64,000 bases of DNA, taken from NCBI GenBank assembly GCA_965263455.1, contig CBDHHN010000004.1, positions 1,240,001 through 1,304,000 on the forward strand. Direction: 5' to 3'. The DNA is from CADEDH01 sp965263455. Lineage in GTDB: Bacteria; Actinomycetota; Acidimicrobiia; Acidimicrobiales; SZUA-35. The notes under the pieces are model-generated. The model worked only from the letters and a program-made list of their open reading frames with translations. It was not told the origin of the DNA and did not search any database. Below, piece after piece: positions 49,163 to 56,621 of the stretch. The translations under genes were made by a program, and so were the position numbers. Position 1 is the first letter of the stretch, and each line of letters opens with the position of its first letter.

Positions 49163-49981
49163 TCATCCGCCGCGGATGCGAACCACCCCGGTCTGGGCCG
49201 CCACCGCCAGCAGGTCGCCGTCGGGCGACCACAGGTTGACGGTGCCGTGGGCGAAGCCCCGGTCGATGGCCCGGACCTCGATGTCGGCCAGGACCCACTC
49301 GCAGGCCAGCGGACGGATCACCCGCAGGGTGTTGTCGATGCTGGGGGCCTGGGCGTCGGGCGTCAGGGCGGCCGAGACCCCGAGGGAGACGGCGTCGCCC
49401 AGGGTGGCCAGGGCCGAGGCCGAGGCCGGGACCCCGTCGGGTAGGCGGGTCCACAGGGCGGCCCGACCCCCGGGGTCGTGGAACATGCCGCGAGGGTCGT
49501 CGGTGACCGCCCGCTCGGTGATCCGGGCCCGGAACCCACCCTGGTAGTCGGCCCGGATGTAGCGGGGCGGGCAGGACTCGGGCGGCGGCACCGTGGGCAT
49601 GGCGGTGAAGGTGTGGCGGCCCGGGAACGATCGCTCGCCCAACGCCACCGGAACCACGAATGCCGGCAGCCCGCCGCCCTCGCCGGACGGCGGCCCGCCG
49701 CCGTCCTCGATGGTGGCCACCACCTGGGCGTGGGTCACGGCCCGACCGGTGGCCGCCACCTGCACGTGGAGGATCAGGGTCGAGTCGAGATGGGCCGGTC
49801 GGAGGAAATGGCAGGCGGCCCAGGTCGCTTCCCGGCCGGTTGCGGCCTCGGCCGCCTCCAGGGCCGAGGCCAGGCCGCAACCGCCGTAGATCGAGTCCCG
49901 GCCACCGCAGATCCCCTTGGTGACGGGCAGTCGCCAGCGGTGGGGGTCATCGGTCGGTTCCAGGCCCAGGAACTGGTGCAT
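49163..49981 (-). CDS. Acyl-CoA thioesterase (TesB-like double hotdog)
   Basis: About 272 residues from ATG 49981, or 286 from GTG 50023. The first hotdog is WRLPVTKGICGGRDSIYGGCGLASALEAAEAATGREATWAACHFLRPAHLDSTLIL. The second holds DAVSLGVSAALTPDAQAPSIDNTLRVIRP and GTVNLWSPDGDLLAVAAQTGVVRI, matching TesB-type thioesterases that hydrolyse acyl-CoA to free acid. No Shine-Dalgarno or -10 decides between the two starts; the domain begins near the ATG. Confidence 0.8.
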   Translation of the reverse strand: MHQFLGLEPTDDPHRWRLPVTKGICGGRDSIYGGCGLASALEAAEAATGREATWAACHFLRPAHLDSTLILHVQVAATGRAVTHAQVVATIEDGGGPPSGEGGGLPAFVVPVALGERSFPGRHTFTAMPTVPPPESCPPRYIRADYQGGFRARITERAVTDDPRGMFHDPGGRAALWTRLPDGVPASASALATLGDAVSLGVSAALTPDAQAPSIDNTLRVIRPLACEWVLADIEVRAIDRGFAHGTVNLWSPDGDLLAVAAQTGVVRIRGG

Positions 49982-50039
49982 GTCGGTTGGCACCGCCCGA
50001 TGGTGGCCGCCCGGCTCCGCCACCGCCAGCCGGTCCCGG

Positions 50040-50045
50040 TACCGT
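50040..50045 (+). promoter_or_regulatory. -10 element (TACCGT) of the small membrane protein gene
   Basis: TACCGT ends 8 bases before GTG 50054. Confidence 0.5.
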
Positions 50046-50053
50046 GGGCCGAC

Positions 50054-50488
50054 GTGGCCAGCGCTCCCGTCACCATCACCCGATCAGTCCTGGTGCAGGC
50101 GGCGTACCCCCTGATCCTCCTGGCCGCCTGGACCCTGTTCGTCTGGATCGGACGACTCCGCAACATCGTGGCCGCCGACGACCTGGAGGGGCTGGCCCTG
50201 GTCGGCCGCCTGATCACCGCCGTCGGCTTCACCGCGGCCGGTGTGCTGCTGTCGGTCGTGCTGGTCTGGTACGTGACCACCCGGCACCCACTGTCGTTGC
50301 CGTTGGCCACCTGGTTGGGGCTTGCCCTGTCGGCCGTCGGGGCCCTGTTCTGGCTGATCCGGGGCAGCCTCATCGCGTTCGGCGACTACGACGCCGGCTT
50401 CAAGGTCGTCCACTCGATCCTGGCCGTGGTCACCATCGGTCTGGGGGCCGTGGTGCTGCGCTGGGCCCGGCAGCTCGGCAACACCTGA
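50054..50488 (+). CDS. Four-span membrane protein, function unknown
   Basis: A 144-residue protein with four predicted membrane spans (VQAAYPLILLAAWTLFVWI, LITAVGFTAAGVLLSVVLVWY, PLATWLGLALSAVGALFWLI, VVHSILAVVTIGLGAVVL) and short loops. Polar residues are few (FGDYDAGFKVVHS between spans 3 and 4). I do not recognise a family. GTG 50054 is supported by the TACCGT -10 upstream. It is divergent from the thioesterase. Confidence 0.65.
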   Translation: MASAPVTITRSVLVQAAYPLILLAAWTLFVWIGRLRNIVAADDLEGLALVGRLITAVGFTAAGVLLSVVLVWYVTTRHPLSLPLATWLGLALSAVGALFWLIRGSLIAFGDYDAGFKVVHSILAVVTIGLGAVVLRWARQLGNT

Positions 50489-50509
50489 CTCGAGCAGCTA
50501 CAACGCCCC

Positions 50510-50587
50510 ATGAGCACCGGGGGGACGCCGGAGGATCCCGCCTGGTTCGCTCAGCTGCTGACGGAGGCGGCCGAGCGGTCCCGCTGA
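50510..50587 (+). CDS. Possible 25-residue peptide
   Basis: ATG at 50510 follows TACAAC by five bases, close to the leaderless pattern. It encodes MSTGGTPEDPAWFAQLLTEA and five more residues. It overlaps the 3' end of the convergent Lgt-like gene. It could be a real micro-gene or chance. Confidence 0.25.
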   Translation: MSTGGTPEDPAWFAQLLTEAAERSR

Positions 50588-51288
50588 CCCCACGCCAGCA
50601 CCGTGAAGGCGACCACGGCGAGCGCGGCGACCACCAACGACGTCAGGTGGGGTCGGGTCAGTCCGTCGCCCACGTGGGGCAACCAGATGGAGGCCACCGA
50701 GCGGACCACGGCCACACCGGCCACTGCGCCGGTGACGACCACGGCGGGGGGCGCCCCGGCCCGGTGGATCCGGTGCAGGACGACGGCCGCGGCCACCACG
50801 GCGGCGGCGACGAGCAGGCCGATCGGGACCATGGTGGTGGCGATGCCGGGCGGACGCAGGCCGATGGGGGCGGCCGGACCGAAGCACCCGTCGCGGAAGA
50901 CGCAGCAGGCCTCGTAGGCGGCGTACCCGACCAGGGCCGCCGGAGCCAGGGCCGCCAGTCGGTCGAGCGGGGGGACGCCCTGCCTGCGGGCCTCCAACGC
51001 GACCAGGGCCACGGCCACGACCGCCCCGGGCCAGAACTCGACCCCGGACCGGATGATCAGCAGGTCACCCAGGCGGCCGAAGGAGCCGGGGGCGTCGAGG
51101 GCAACAGCCACCAGTCGGCCCACGATCAACCCGGCCAGGGCCGGGATCACGGCCAGGTCGGCGAACGACGGCACCGTCGGCTCGGCGTCTTCGCCTCCGG
51201 GGAGGGCGGGGAGGGGCCACCACCAGCCCAGCAGGGTGGGGAGCCCGACCGCGGCCACCATCGACAACAGCAGGCCGAAGTCGATCAC
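50551..51288 (-). CDS. Lgt-like (prolipoprotein diacylglyceryl transferase family) membrane protein
   Basis: A 245-residue polytopic protein with about seven spans. The stretch ADLAVIPALAGLIVGRLVAVALD, then RSGVEFWPGAVVAVALVALEARRQGVPPLDRLAALAPAALVGYAAYEACCVFRDGCFG, resembles the Lgt core with its conserved G-R-L and 'lDllAPalalg..iGR..cf..GC' pattern. It is short and lacks the full Lgt signature, so it is a relative rather than the housekeeping enzyme. GTG start overlaps the TlpA stop as GTGA, which implies coupled translation. Confidence 0.6.
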   Translation of the reverse strand: MIDFGLLLSMVAAVGLPTLLGWWWPLPALPGGEDAEPTVPSFADLAVIPALAGLIVGRLVAVALDAPGSFGRLGDLLIIRSGVEFWPGAVVAVALVALEARRQGVPPLDRLAALAPAALVGYAAYEACCVFRDGCFGPAAPIGLRPPGIATTMVPIGLLVAAAVVAAAVVLHRIHRAGAPPAVVVTGAVAGVAVVRSVASIWLPHVGDGLTRPHLTSLVVAALAVVAFTVLAWGQRDRSAASVSS

Positions 51289-51824
51289 CGGAGGGCATCC
51301 TCGATCAGTCCCGCCAACCGCTGTTCAGAGATCCCGCCGTTGACCTGGGCCCGGAGGGAACCGTCGGCCCCGAACACATAGGTGGTGGGGAAGGCCCGGA
51401 CGTCGAGCAGGTCGTGGATCTCGCCCGTCCGGTCGTAGCCGTTGGGGTAGGTGATGCCGAGGTCGTCGAGGAAGGCGGCGGCCGAGTCGGGATCGTCGTT
51501 GGCCGCCACCCCGAGGATCACGGCCTCGTCCCCGTAGGAGGCGGCGGCGGCCTGGAGCAGTGGCATCTCGGCCCGGCACGGCCCGCACCACGAGGCCCAG
51601 ATGTTGACAACCACCGGTCGGCCCTCCTGGCCGACGAGCATGCCCTCGAACCCGGCCCGGTCGAGGGCCACGAACTCCCCCTCGGCCGGAAGGGGCTGGG
51701 CCTCGCCGGTCGGGGTGAAGCCGGGCGGGGTCGGTTGCCGCAGGGCCAGGATGGCGATGGCGGCCGCCACCACCAGCCCGACGATCACGGTGACGATGCG
51801 TTGCACGGACCGATGCTCCCTCAT
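51285..51824 (-). CDS. TlpA/ResA-like thioredoxin, membrane-anchored
   Basis: A 179-residue protein. One N-terminal span (IVTVIVGLVVAAAIAILAL) leads to an outer thioredoxin domain with the active site NIWASWCGPCRAEMP and the cis-Pro loop RAFPTTYVFGADG. It is a periplasm-side thiol-disulfide oxidoreductase, typically reducing apocytochrome c or cysteine proteins. ATG 51824 is the first ATG that keeps the membrane anchor near the N terminus. It is coupled to the Lgt-like gene. Confidence 0.88.
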   Translation of the reverse strand: MREHRSVQRIVTVIVGLVVAAAIAILALRQPTPPGFTPTGEAQPLPAEGEFVALDRAGFEGMLVGQEGRPVVVNIWASWCGPCRAEMPLLQAAAASYGDEAVILGVAANDDPDSAAAFLDDLGITYPNGYDRTGEIHDLLDVRAFPTTYVFGADGSLRAQVNGGISEQRLAGLIEDALR

Positions 51825-51958
51825 CCGACCGGCCCGCGGGGGCCGGGAAGGCCCAGTCAACCCCGGACGGGCCTCGATCCTTCCGAACCGACGGCCGATG
51901 GGTCACGGGTTCCCGCTCGTACGATTTCGGGAGCACGCGCTGGGGAAGACCGGCCACC

Positions 51959-51964
51959 TAGGGT
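51959..51964 (+). promoter_or_regulatory. -10 element (TAGGGT) of the alpha/beta hydrolase gene
   Basis: TAGGGT ends 8 bases before ATG 51973. Confidence 0.55.
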
Positions 51965-51972
51965 GGTGGCCC

Positions 51973-52719
51973 ATGGCAACCTTCGTCCTGGTTCACGGTG
52001 CATGGGGCGGGTCCTTCGGATTCCGCAAGCTCCGTCCCCTGCTGCACACCGCGGGCCACGAGGTGTTCACCCCGAGCTTGACCGGCATCGGCGAGCGCTC
52101 CCATCTGGCCCATCCCACGGTCGATCTCGACACCCACATCACCGATGTGGTGAACATGATCCGCTACGAGGACCTGTCCGACATCGTGTTGCTGGGCTTC
52201 TCGTACGGGGGGCTGGTGGTCTCGGGGGCCCTCGACCGCGTGGGCGACCGGGTCCGCCATCTGGTCTACCTCGACGCCCTGGTCCCGTCCGATGGGGACA
52301 GCGCCCGGTCCCTGCTCGGCACCGGCGCCTTCGGCCGCCCCGACAGCATCGACCCCGGGGCGAACTGGCTGTTGCCGCCCCATCCCCGCCGCCTCGACGA
52401 CCCGGCCGAGACCAACTGGTTCGACGCCCGCCGCTCCCATCAGCCGGCCGCCACCTTCAACCAGCAGGTCCGGTTGTCCAAGCCCATCGAGGACTGGCCC
52501 TTCTCCCTCACCTTCATCAAGGCCACCGCCGACCCCGACGAGCCCCGGGACTCCGCCTTCTGGCAGGCGGCCCACAAGGCTCGGGCCTCCGACCGCTGGG
52601 CCTACCGGGAGCTGGCCACCCACCACATGGTGGCCATGTCGATGCCGGAACGGCTGTCGGCCATGTTGCTCGGGATCGCCGCCGACACCCTCCCCACCGG
52701 CCTTCGCCCCTCGGGCTGA
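51973..52719 (+). CDS. Alpha/beta hydrolase
   Basis: A 248-residue protein in the esterase/hydroxynitrile-lyase-like group. It starts ATFVLVHGAWGGSFGFRKLRPLL (oxyanion region HGAWGG). The nucleophile elbow is VLLGFSYGGLVVSGAL (GxSxG), and an Asp-containing strand VRHLVYLDALVP follows. The catalytic His is probably in YRELATHHMVAMSMPERL near the C terminus. The substrate is unknown. Confidence 0.88.
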   Translation: MATFVLVHGAWGGSFGFRKLRPLLHTAGHEVFTPSLTGIGERSHLAHPTVDLDTHITDVVNMIRYEDLSDIVLLGFSYGGLVVSGALDRVGDRVRHLVYLDALVPSDGDSARSLLGTGAFGRPDSIDPGANWLLPPHPRRLDDPAETNWFDARRSHQPAATFNQQVRLSKPIEDWPFSLTFIKATADPDEPRDSAFWQAAHKARASDRWAYRELATHHMVAMSMPERLSAMLLGIAADTLPTGLRPSG

Positions 52720-52846
52720 CGGCCCGTCGGGTCGAGGGCGGGCCGTGGCCCTCGGTCCGGTCCGCCGGGCCGACCAGGCGGATGCGAGCCGTGCTACCTT
52801 CGGCCGCCGTCGGCCGGGTAGGGGCCGACGGTGAGCCACGGAGGGC

Positions 52847-53707
52847 ATGGTGACAGAGGAGAGGACCGGGCGGCGACACGCCCGGGGAACCCGAGCCGAG
52901 CGGTCGGCATCAACCCGGACCTCGAACCGGGCCTCGACTCGCACGTCGACTCGGACCTCAACCCGGGCCTCGACTCGGGTCTCGACTCGGGTCTCGACTC
53001 GGGCGCCGAGGACGGTTGCGGGGTCGCCGCCCACCCGTGCTCCCCAGCCGGCCCGGCTGCGATCGACGGCGGTGGCCGGGGCCCTGGCCCTCGCCGTGCT
53101 GCTCGGCGCCTGCAGCAGCGGCGACGTACTCGACACCGGTCCGGCCGCGACCGGCCTCGATGCCCTGGTTGCAGCCGAGAACCTGGGGCCGGGCGAGATC
53201 CGGACCCTCGACTCATGCCCCCAGGATCCGACCGGCTCGCTGCTCACCGCCGCCCTCGACGGGATCGAGAATCCGACCGTCGAGGTGGCCGCCGGCGGCG
53301 AACGGGAACCCTCGGCCGGGAGCTACGAGGGCGTCGACCTGGTCCTGGTCGGCTGCGACCGCTACGGCGACGAGGCGGAGGCCGTCGGCCTGCTGGTCTC
53401 GCGGGCCCCGGATGACTTCGACGCCTACCTCGAAGGCCTGTTCCTCGACCCGGAACTGGTCGACCCGGGCACGTTCGAGATCGACCGCCGGTCGAGTGAG
53501 GGTCACCGGGGCGGTACGTTCCACCAGGTCTGCGTGGCGGACACGATCGACCCCGAGTTCAGCTCGTGCGAGGTCGACTGGATCGACGACAACCTGCTCA
53601 TCACGGTGTACGCCGTCGGCCCGACCGCCCTCGACGTCGACGTCGACCAACTCCAGGACGGCGTGGCCGCCATCCTCGACGACGTGGTGGCCAACCTGGC
53701 CGGCTGA
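52847..53707 (+). CDS. Lipoprotein of unknown function with N-terminal Arg/Ser/Thr repeat
   Basis: A 286-residue protein from ATG behind GGAGGGC. The first ~70 residues are Arg/Ser/Thr-rich and are made by a 12-base tandem repeat. They lie ahead of a signal sequence (STAVAGALALAVLLGAC) with lipobox LLGAC. The mature part (LVAAENLGPGEIRTLDSCP, YEGVDLVLVGCDRYGDEAEAVGLLVSRAPDDF, CVADTIDPEFSSCEVDWIDD) has four Cys but no known domain. A 70-residue extension before a signal peptide is unusual; a downstream start could be used instead. Confidence 0.65.
   Translation: MVTEERTGRRHARGTRAERSASTRTSNRASTRTSTRTSTRASTRVSTRVSTRAPRTVAGSPPTRAPQPARLRSTAVAGALALAVLLGACSSGDVLDTGPAATGLDALVAAENLGPGEIRTLDSCPQDPTGSLLTAALDGIENPTVEVAAGGEREPSAGSYEGVDLVLVGCDRYGDEAEAVGLLVSRAPDDFDAYLEGLFLDPELVDPGTFEIDRRSSEGHRGGTFHQVCVADTIDPEFSSCEVDWIDDNLLITVYAVGPTALDVDVDQLQDGVAAILDDVVANLAG
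52910..53005 (+). repeat. 12-bp in-frame tandem repeat (S-T-R-x), eight units
   Basis: Eight degenerate copies based on TCGACTCGGGTC encode Ser-Thr/Asn-Arg-x repeats at the N terminus of the lipoprotein gene. Confidence 0.85.
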
Positions 53708-53740
53708 TCCCGGGCCGCCCGCAGGAGGCCCGGGGCCGAC

Positions 53741-55024
53741 TCAACCTTCGGCCGACACGCCCCGCTCCCGCAGGGCGTCGATCAGACGCTCCCGGTTCAT
53801 CGACGATCGGCCGGGCAGCTCGTGGATCCGGGCCAGGGCCCGCAGTCGGGTAACCGTCAACCCGTCGAGCCCGTCACCGGCACCGTCCTCCACCTCGACC
53901 TCCACCTCGGCCTTGACCTCGACCTCGACCTCGGCCCCGGCCTCGATGGGCTCAGGCGCCGGGTCGGCCTGGGCGTCGGCCGGTTCGGGCACGGGCGCCG
54001 GGTCGGCCTCGATCGGGGCGGACCGGGGGCCGACCACAGGGGCGGATCCGTTGACGACCGCGTCGACCGTGACGACCGCATCGGTCGGGGCGGGCCAGGG
54101 CGACGGCCGTTCCCGGCCGTGCTCGACCCAGGCGGCCCAGTAGCCCTCGAAGCGCCCGGCGAAGGCGGCCGGTTCCTCGCCGTAGAGCCGGGCGGCCAGG
54201 CTCAGGGACGCGGTCTCCAGGTCGCCGCGGTGTCGGGCCAGGACCTCGACCACGGGCTCGAGGGCCGAGCGGCCACCGAAACGTTTGGCCCCCTTCAGGC
54301 GCAACTGCTCCTCGATGAGGGCCAGGTCGTGGGCGTCGCCCAACCAGTCGCCCAACTCCTCGAACCGTCCGACCACGGGCACCACCAGCGAGGGCGCCGT
54401 CGGTCGCAGGATCCGCAGGTGGTACCGGGTGTACTTGACCTGACGCCGGAGGCCATGGAGGCGTCGGGCCGTGGGATTGGCTTGGGCCCGCCGGTAGTCG
54501 ACGACACCCCGACGGTAGGTCTCCTGCAGCCCCGGGCCGAGGGCCGACCACGCCGAGGCCTCGACGGTCCAGCCGTCGATCCGGCCGGCCATCCGACCCA
54601 GCAACTCATCGGCCCGGGCGATGGCCGACCGGGCCTCGTCCTCGGCGGGGCATCGAGCCTCGATCGCAGCCGACAGCCCGGCCCGGACCGAGGCCACCGC
54701 CTCGGCCGCCACCGCCTCACCCCGGGCCGCCAGGGTGCGGTCGTAGGTGGCGAGCAGGGCGCCGGCATCGCGATGGGGGGCCAGGATCCGGGCCACGTCC
54801 CGGTAGGCGCGGTTGATCCGGCGGTAGTCACCCCCCAGGGGCCGACGGGACAGGCGGGCCACGGCCCGGACCTTCTTGCATCGCTTGCGGACGTCGAACA
54901 CGGTCGGCGCCAGGCCCCGGTTGGCGGGATCGGCCAGACCGGCCAGTGCGGCGTCGGTCTGCTCCCGAACGATCCGTCGGATGGCGGCGGATGGTTCCTC
55001 GTCTCGCTGCAGTTTGAACGGCAT
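53741..55024 (-). CDS. CHAD-domain protein with C-terminal SAP/Rho-N-like motif
   Basis: A 427-residue protein. The N-terminal ~300 residues are the helical, His/Arg/Lys-rich CHAD domain: VFDVRKRCKKVRAVARLSR, NPTARRLHGLRRQVKYTRYHLRILRP and HDLALIEEQLRL. CHAD domains bind polyphosphate. An acidic linker includes short Glu-Val repeats. The last 35 residues (LTVTRLRALARIHELPGRSSMNRERLIDALRERG) resemble a SAP or Rho-N helical motif. There is no CYTH domain. ATG 55024 is supported by TATCCT seven bases upstream. Confidence 0.88.
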   Translation of the reverse strand: MPFKLQRDEEPSAAIRRIVREQTDAALAGLADPANRGLAPTVFDVRKRCKKVRAVARLSRRPLGGDYRRINRAYRDVARILAPHRDAGALLATYDRTLAARGEAVAAEAVASVRAGLSAAIEARCPAEDEARSAIARADELLGRMAGRIDGWTVEASAWSALGPGLQETYRRGVVDYRRAQANPTARRLHGLRRQVKYTRYHLRILRPTAPSLVVPVVGRFEELGDWLGDAHDLALIEEQLRLKGAKRFGGRSALEPVVEVLARHRGDLETASLSLAARLYGEEPAAFAGRFEGYWAAWVEHGRERPSPWPAPTDAVVTVDAVVNGSAPVVGPRSAPIEADPAPVPEPADAQADPAPEPIEAGAEVEVEVKAEVEVEVEDGAGDGLDGLTVTRLRALARIHELPGRSSMNRERLIDALRERGVSAEG

Positions 55025-55031
55025 TTACCTG

Positions 55032-55037
55032 AGGATA
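55032..55037 (-). promoter_or_regulatory. -10 element (TATCCT) of the CHAD gene
   Basis: On the minus strand TATCCT ends 7 bases before ATG 55024. Confidence 0.6.
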
Positions 55038-55108
55038 ACTATTCGTTCTTGTAGAAGCCACGCGCTCGATACCTGGACCGTCGACTCGGCGTCGTGGCCC
55101 GGTGCCGG

Positions 55109-55114
55109 TAGTCT
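55109..55114 (+). promoter_or_regulatory. -10 element (TAGTCT) of the Nfu-like gene
   Basis: TAGTCT ends 8 bases before ATG 55123. Confidence 0.55.
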
Positions 55115-55122
55115 TGGCGCCG

Positions 55123-55452
55123 ATGGGTGAGCCAGTGACCGTTATCGAAAAGCTCTCGAACCGCGCCGGGTTCGTCCGGTTCGAGACCAACCGCTCGTTC
55201 ACGGGAATGGGGCACGAGCGCTACGAGGCGGGCCAGGAGATCCACGGCCAACGCCCCCCCGACGAGTTGGCCCGGCGCCTGCTGGACACCAAGAAGGTCG
55301 ACGAGGTGCACGTGTACGGCCAGGCCGTGACGGTCAAGCTCTTCGCCGGGGCCGACACCGACGGCCTCAAGGAGATCATCGAGGATCTCTACGTCTACTA
55401 CCGACCCGGCGTCGAGGTACCCACCCCGGAGTCGTTCGCCGCCGACGCATGA
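55123..55452 (+). CDS. NifU N-terminal (Nfu_N)-like small protein
   Basis: A 109-residue protein. VTVIEKLSNRAGFVRFETNRSFTG, ELARRLLDTKKVDEVHVYGQAVTVKLFAGADTDGLKEIIEDLYVYYRPGV resembles the scaffold/Nfu N-terminal domain found in Fe-S biogenesis proteins and in short actinobacterial proteins. There is no CxxC, so it is not itself a cluster scaffold. It overlaps the GHMP kinase gene as ATGA and is probably co-transcribed with it. Confidence 0.75.
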   Translation: MGEPVTVIEKLSNRAGFVRFETNRSFTGMGHERYEAGQEIHGQRPPDELARRLLDTKKVDEVHVYGQAVTVKLFAGADTDGLKEIIEDLYVYYRPGVEVPTPESFAADA

Positions 55453-56537
55453 TCCGCCACGCCGCCCCGTCCCGGGTCGGCATGCTGGGCAACCCCTCCG
55501 ACGGCTACGGAGGCCGCACCCTGGCCTTGGCCGTGCCCCAGTTCGAGGCGGTGGTCGAGTTGACCCCGGCCCCTGAGGTCTCGATCGCCCCAGGGCCCGA
55601 CGACGAGCCGTCGTGGCCGTCGCTGGCCTCGATGACGGCCCACCTGGACCGGCACGGCTACGGCACCGGACCCCAACTTCTGGCCGCCACCGTTCGGACC
55701 TTCGCCGCCGTGGCCGAGTCGCAGGCGATACCGCTCGATGGCGGCTTCCACCTGAGGTACGACACCACCATCCCCCGCCAGGTCGGCCTCGGCGGCTCCT
55801 CGGCCCTGGTGGTGGCCACCCTTCGCTGCCTGGGCCAGCACTTCGGCCTCGACCTGCCTCCGGCCATCCTGGCCTCGGTGGCGCTGCGAGCCGAGACGGC
55901 CGAACTGGGGGTGTCGGCCGGCCTCCAGGACCGGGTCATCCAGAGCTATGGCGGCCTGGTGGCCATGGACTTCGGCCACTCCACCGTCGACACCCGGTTC
56001 GGGGTGAGCCACGGCCTGTACGAGGAGTTGGACCCCCATACCCTGCCTCCACTGTTCCTGGCCTGGCGGGCGGCCTCGGCCGAGCCGAGCGGCGGTTACC
56101 ACCAGCGACTCCGGAGCCGGTTCGAAGCCGGCGACACCCAGGTCCGCGAGGTGCTCAAGGAGTTGGCCGCCCTGGTGGTCGAGGGGCGCGCCGCCCTGCG
56201 ATGGCGCGACGGCGAGCAGTTCACCAAGCTCATCGGCCGCAACATGGAGCTGCGCCGCCTCCTCGGACCCCTGCCCCAGTCACAGCTCGAACTGGTCGAG
56301 GTGGCGGAGGCGACCGGCACCTGGGCCACCTTCGCCGGGTCGGGCGGGGCCGTGGTCGGCGGCTACGTCGACGACGAGCAGTACGAGCGTCTCGCCCACC
56401 ACTACGGCTCGATGGGGGCCGAGATCGTCCGCATCGGCCCCGGAGCCGAGCCCGACGATCGGCCGACCGACGATACGCCGGGCGACACGGCCCCGGTCGA
56501 CAACGTCGTGACCCTGACCCCTCGCAGCTCCGAGTAG
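55449..56537 (+). CDS. GHMP-family kinase (sugar/glucuronokinase-like)
   Basis: A 362-residue kinase of the galactokinase-homoserine-mevalonate-phosphomevalonate superfamily. It has an N-terminal SRVGMLGNPSDGYGGRTLALAV, the ATP loop IPRQVGLGGSSALVVATLR, the AETAELGVSAGLQDRVIQSYGGLVAMDF segment with the catalytic Asp region, and a C-terminal AGSGGAVVGGY motif. The pattern resembles glucuronokinase-like members. The exact sugar is unknown. The start ATG overlaps the upstream stop. Confidence 0.85.
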   Translation: MIRHAAPSRVGMLGNPSDGYGGRTLALAVPQFEAVVELTPAPEVSIAPGPDDEPSWPSLASMTAHLDRHGYGTGPQLLAATVRTFAAVAESQAIPLDGGFHLRYDTTIPRQVGLGGSSALVVATLRCLGQHFGLDLPPAILASVALRAETAELGVSAGLQDRVIQSYGGLVAMDFGHSTVDTRFGVSHGLYEELDPHTLPPLFLAWRAASAEPSGGYHQRLRSRFEAGDTQVREVLKELAALVVEGRAALRWRDGEQFTKLIGRNMELRRLLGPLPQSQLELVEVAEATGTWATFAGSGGAVVGGYVDDEQYERLAHHYGSMGAEIVRIGPGAEPDDRPTDDTPGDTAPVDNVVTLTPRSSE

Positions 56538-56586
56538 CCGCCGGGCCGCGACCGGCCACGTTGCGCGGCACCCGCCATCGGGTTCC

Positions 56587-56615
56587 TTGACTTACTCGAA
56601 CACCTGTTCGAACAT
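56587..56615 (+). promoter_or_regulatory. Promoter of imuA: TTGACT ... GAACAT
   Basis: TTGACT (56587-56592) and GAACAT (56610-56615) are separated by 17 bases. The -10 ends 6 bases before ATG 56622. The SOS box lies between and over these elements. Confidence 0.65.
56598..56609. promoter_or_regulatory. SOS (LexA) box of imuA-imuB
   Basis: GAACACCTGTTC with flanking C and G, a strong match to the Cheo-type box, lies in the spacer of the imuA promoter. It is identical to SOS box 2 of dnaE2 on the other strand. Confidence 0.9.
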
Positions 56616-56621
56616 TGAGGG

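Noticed and set aside
49122..49880. Long N-terminal extension of glnS
   Set aside because: The open frame upstream of GTG 49121 lies antiphase over the thioesterase gene and has shadow-like composition. TATTTT six bases before the GTG fixes the start.
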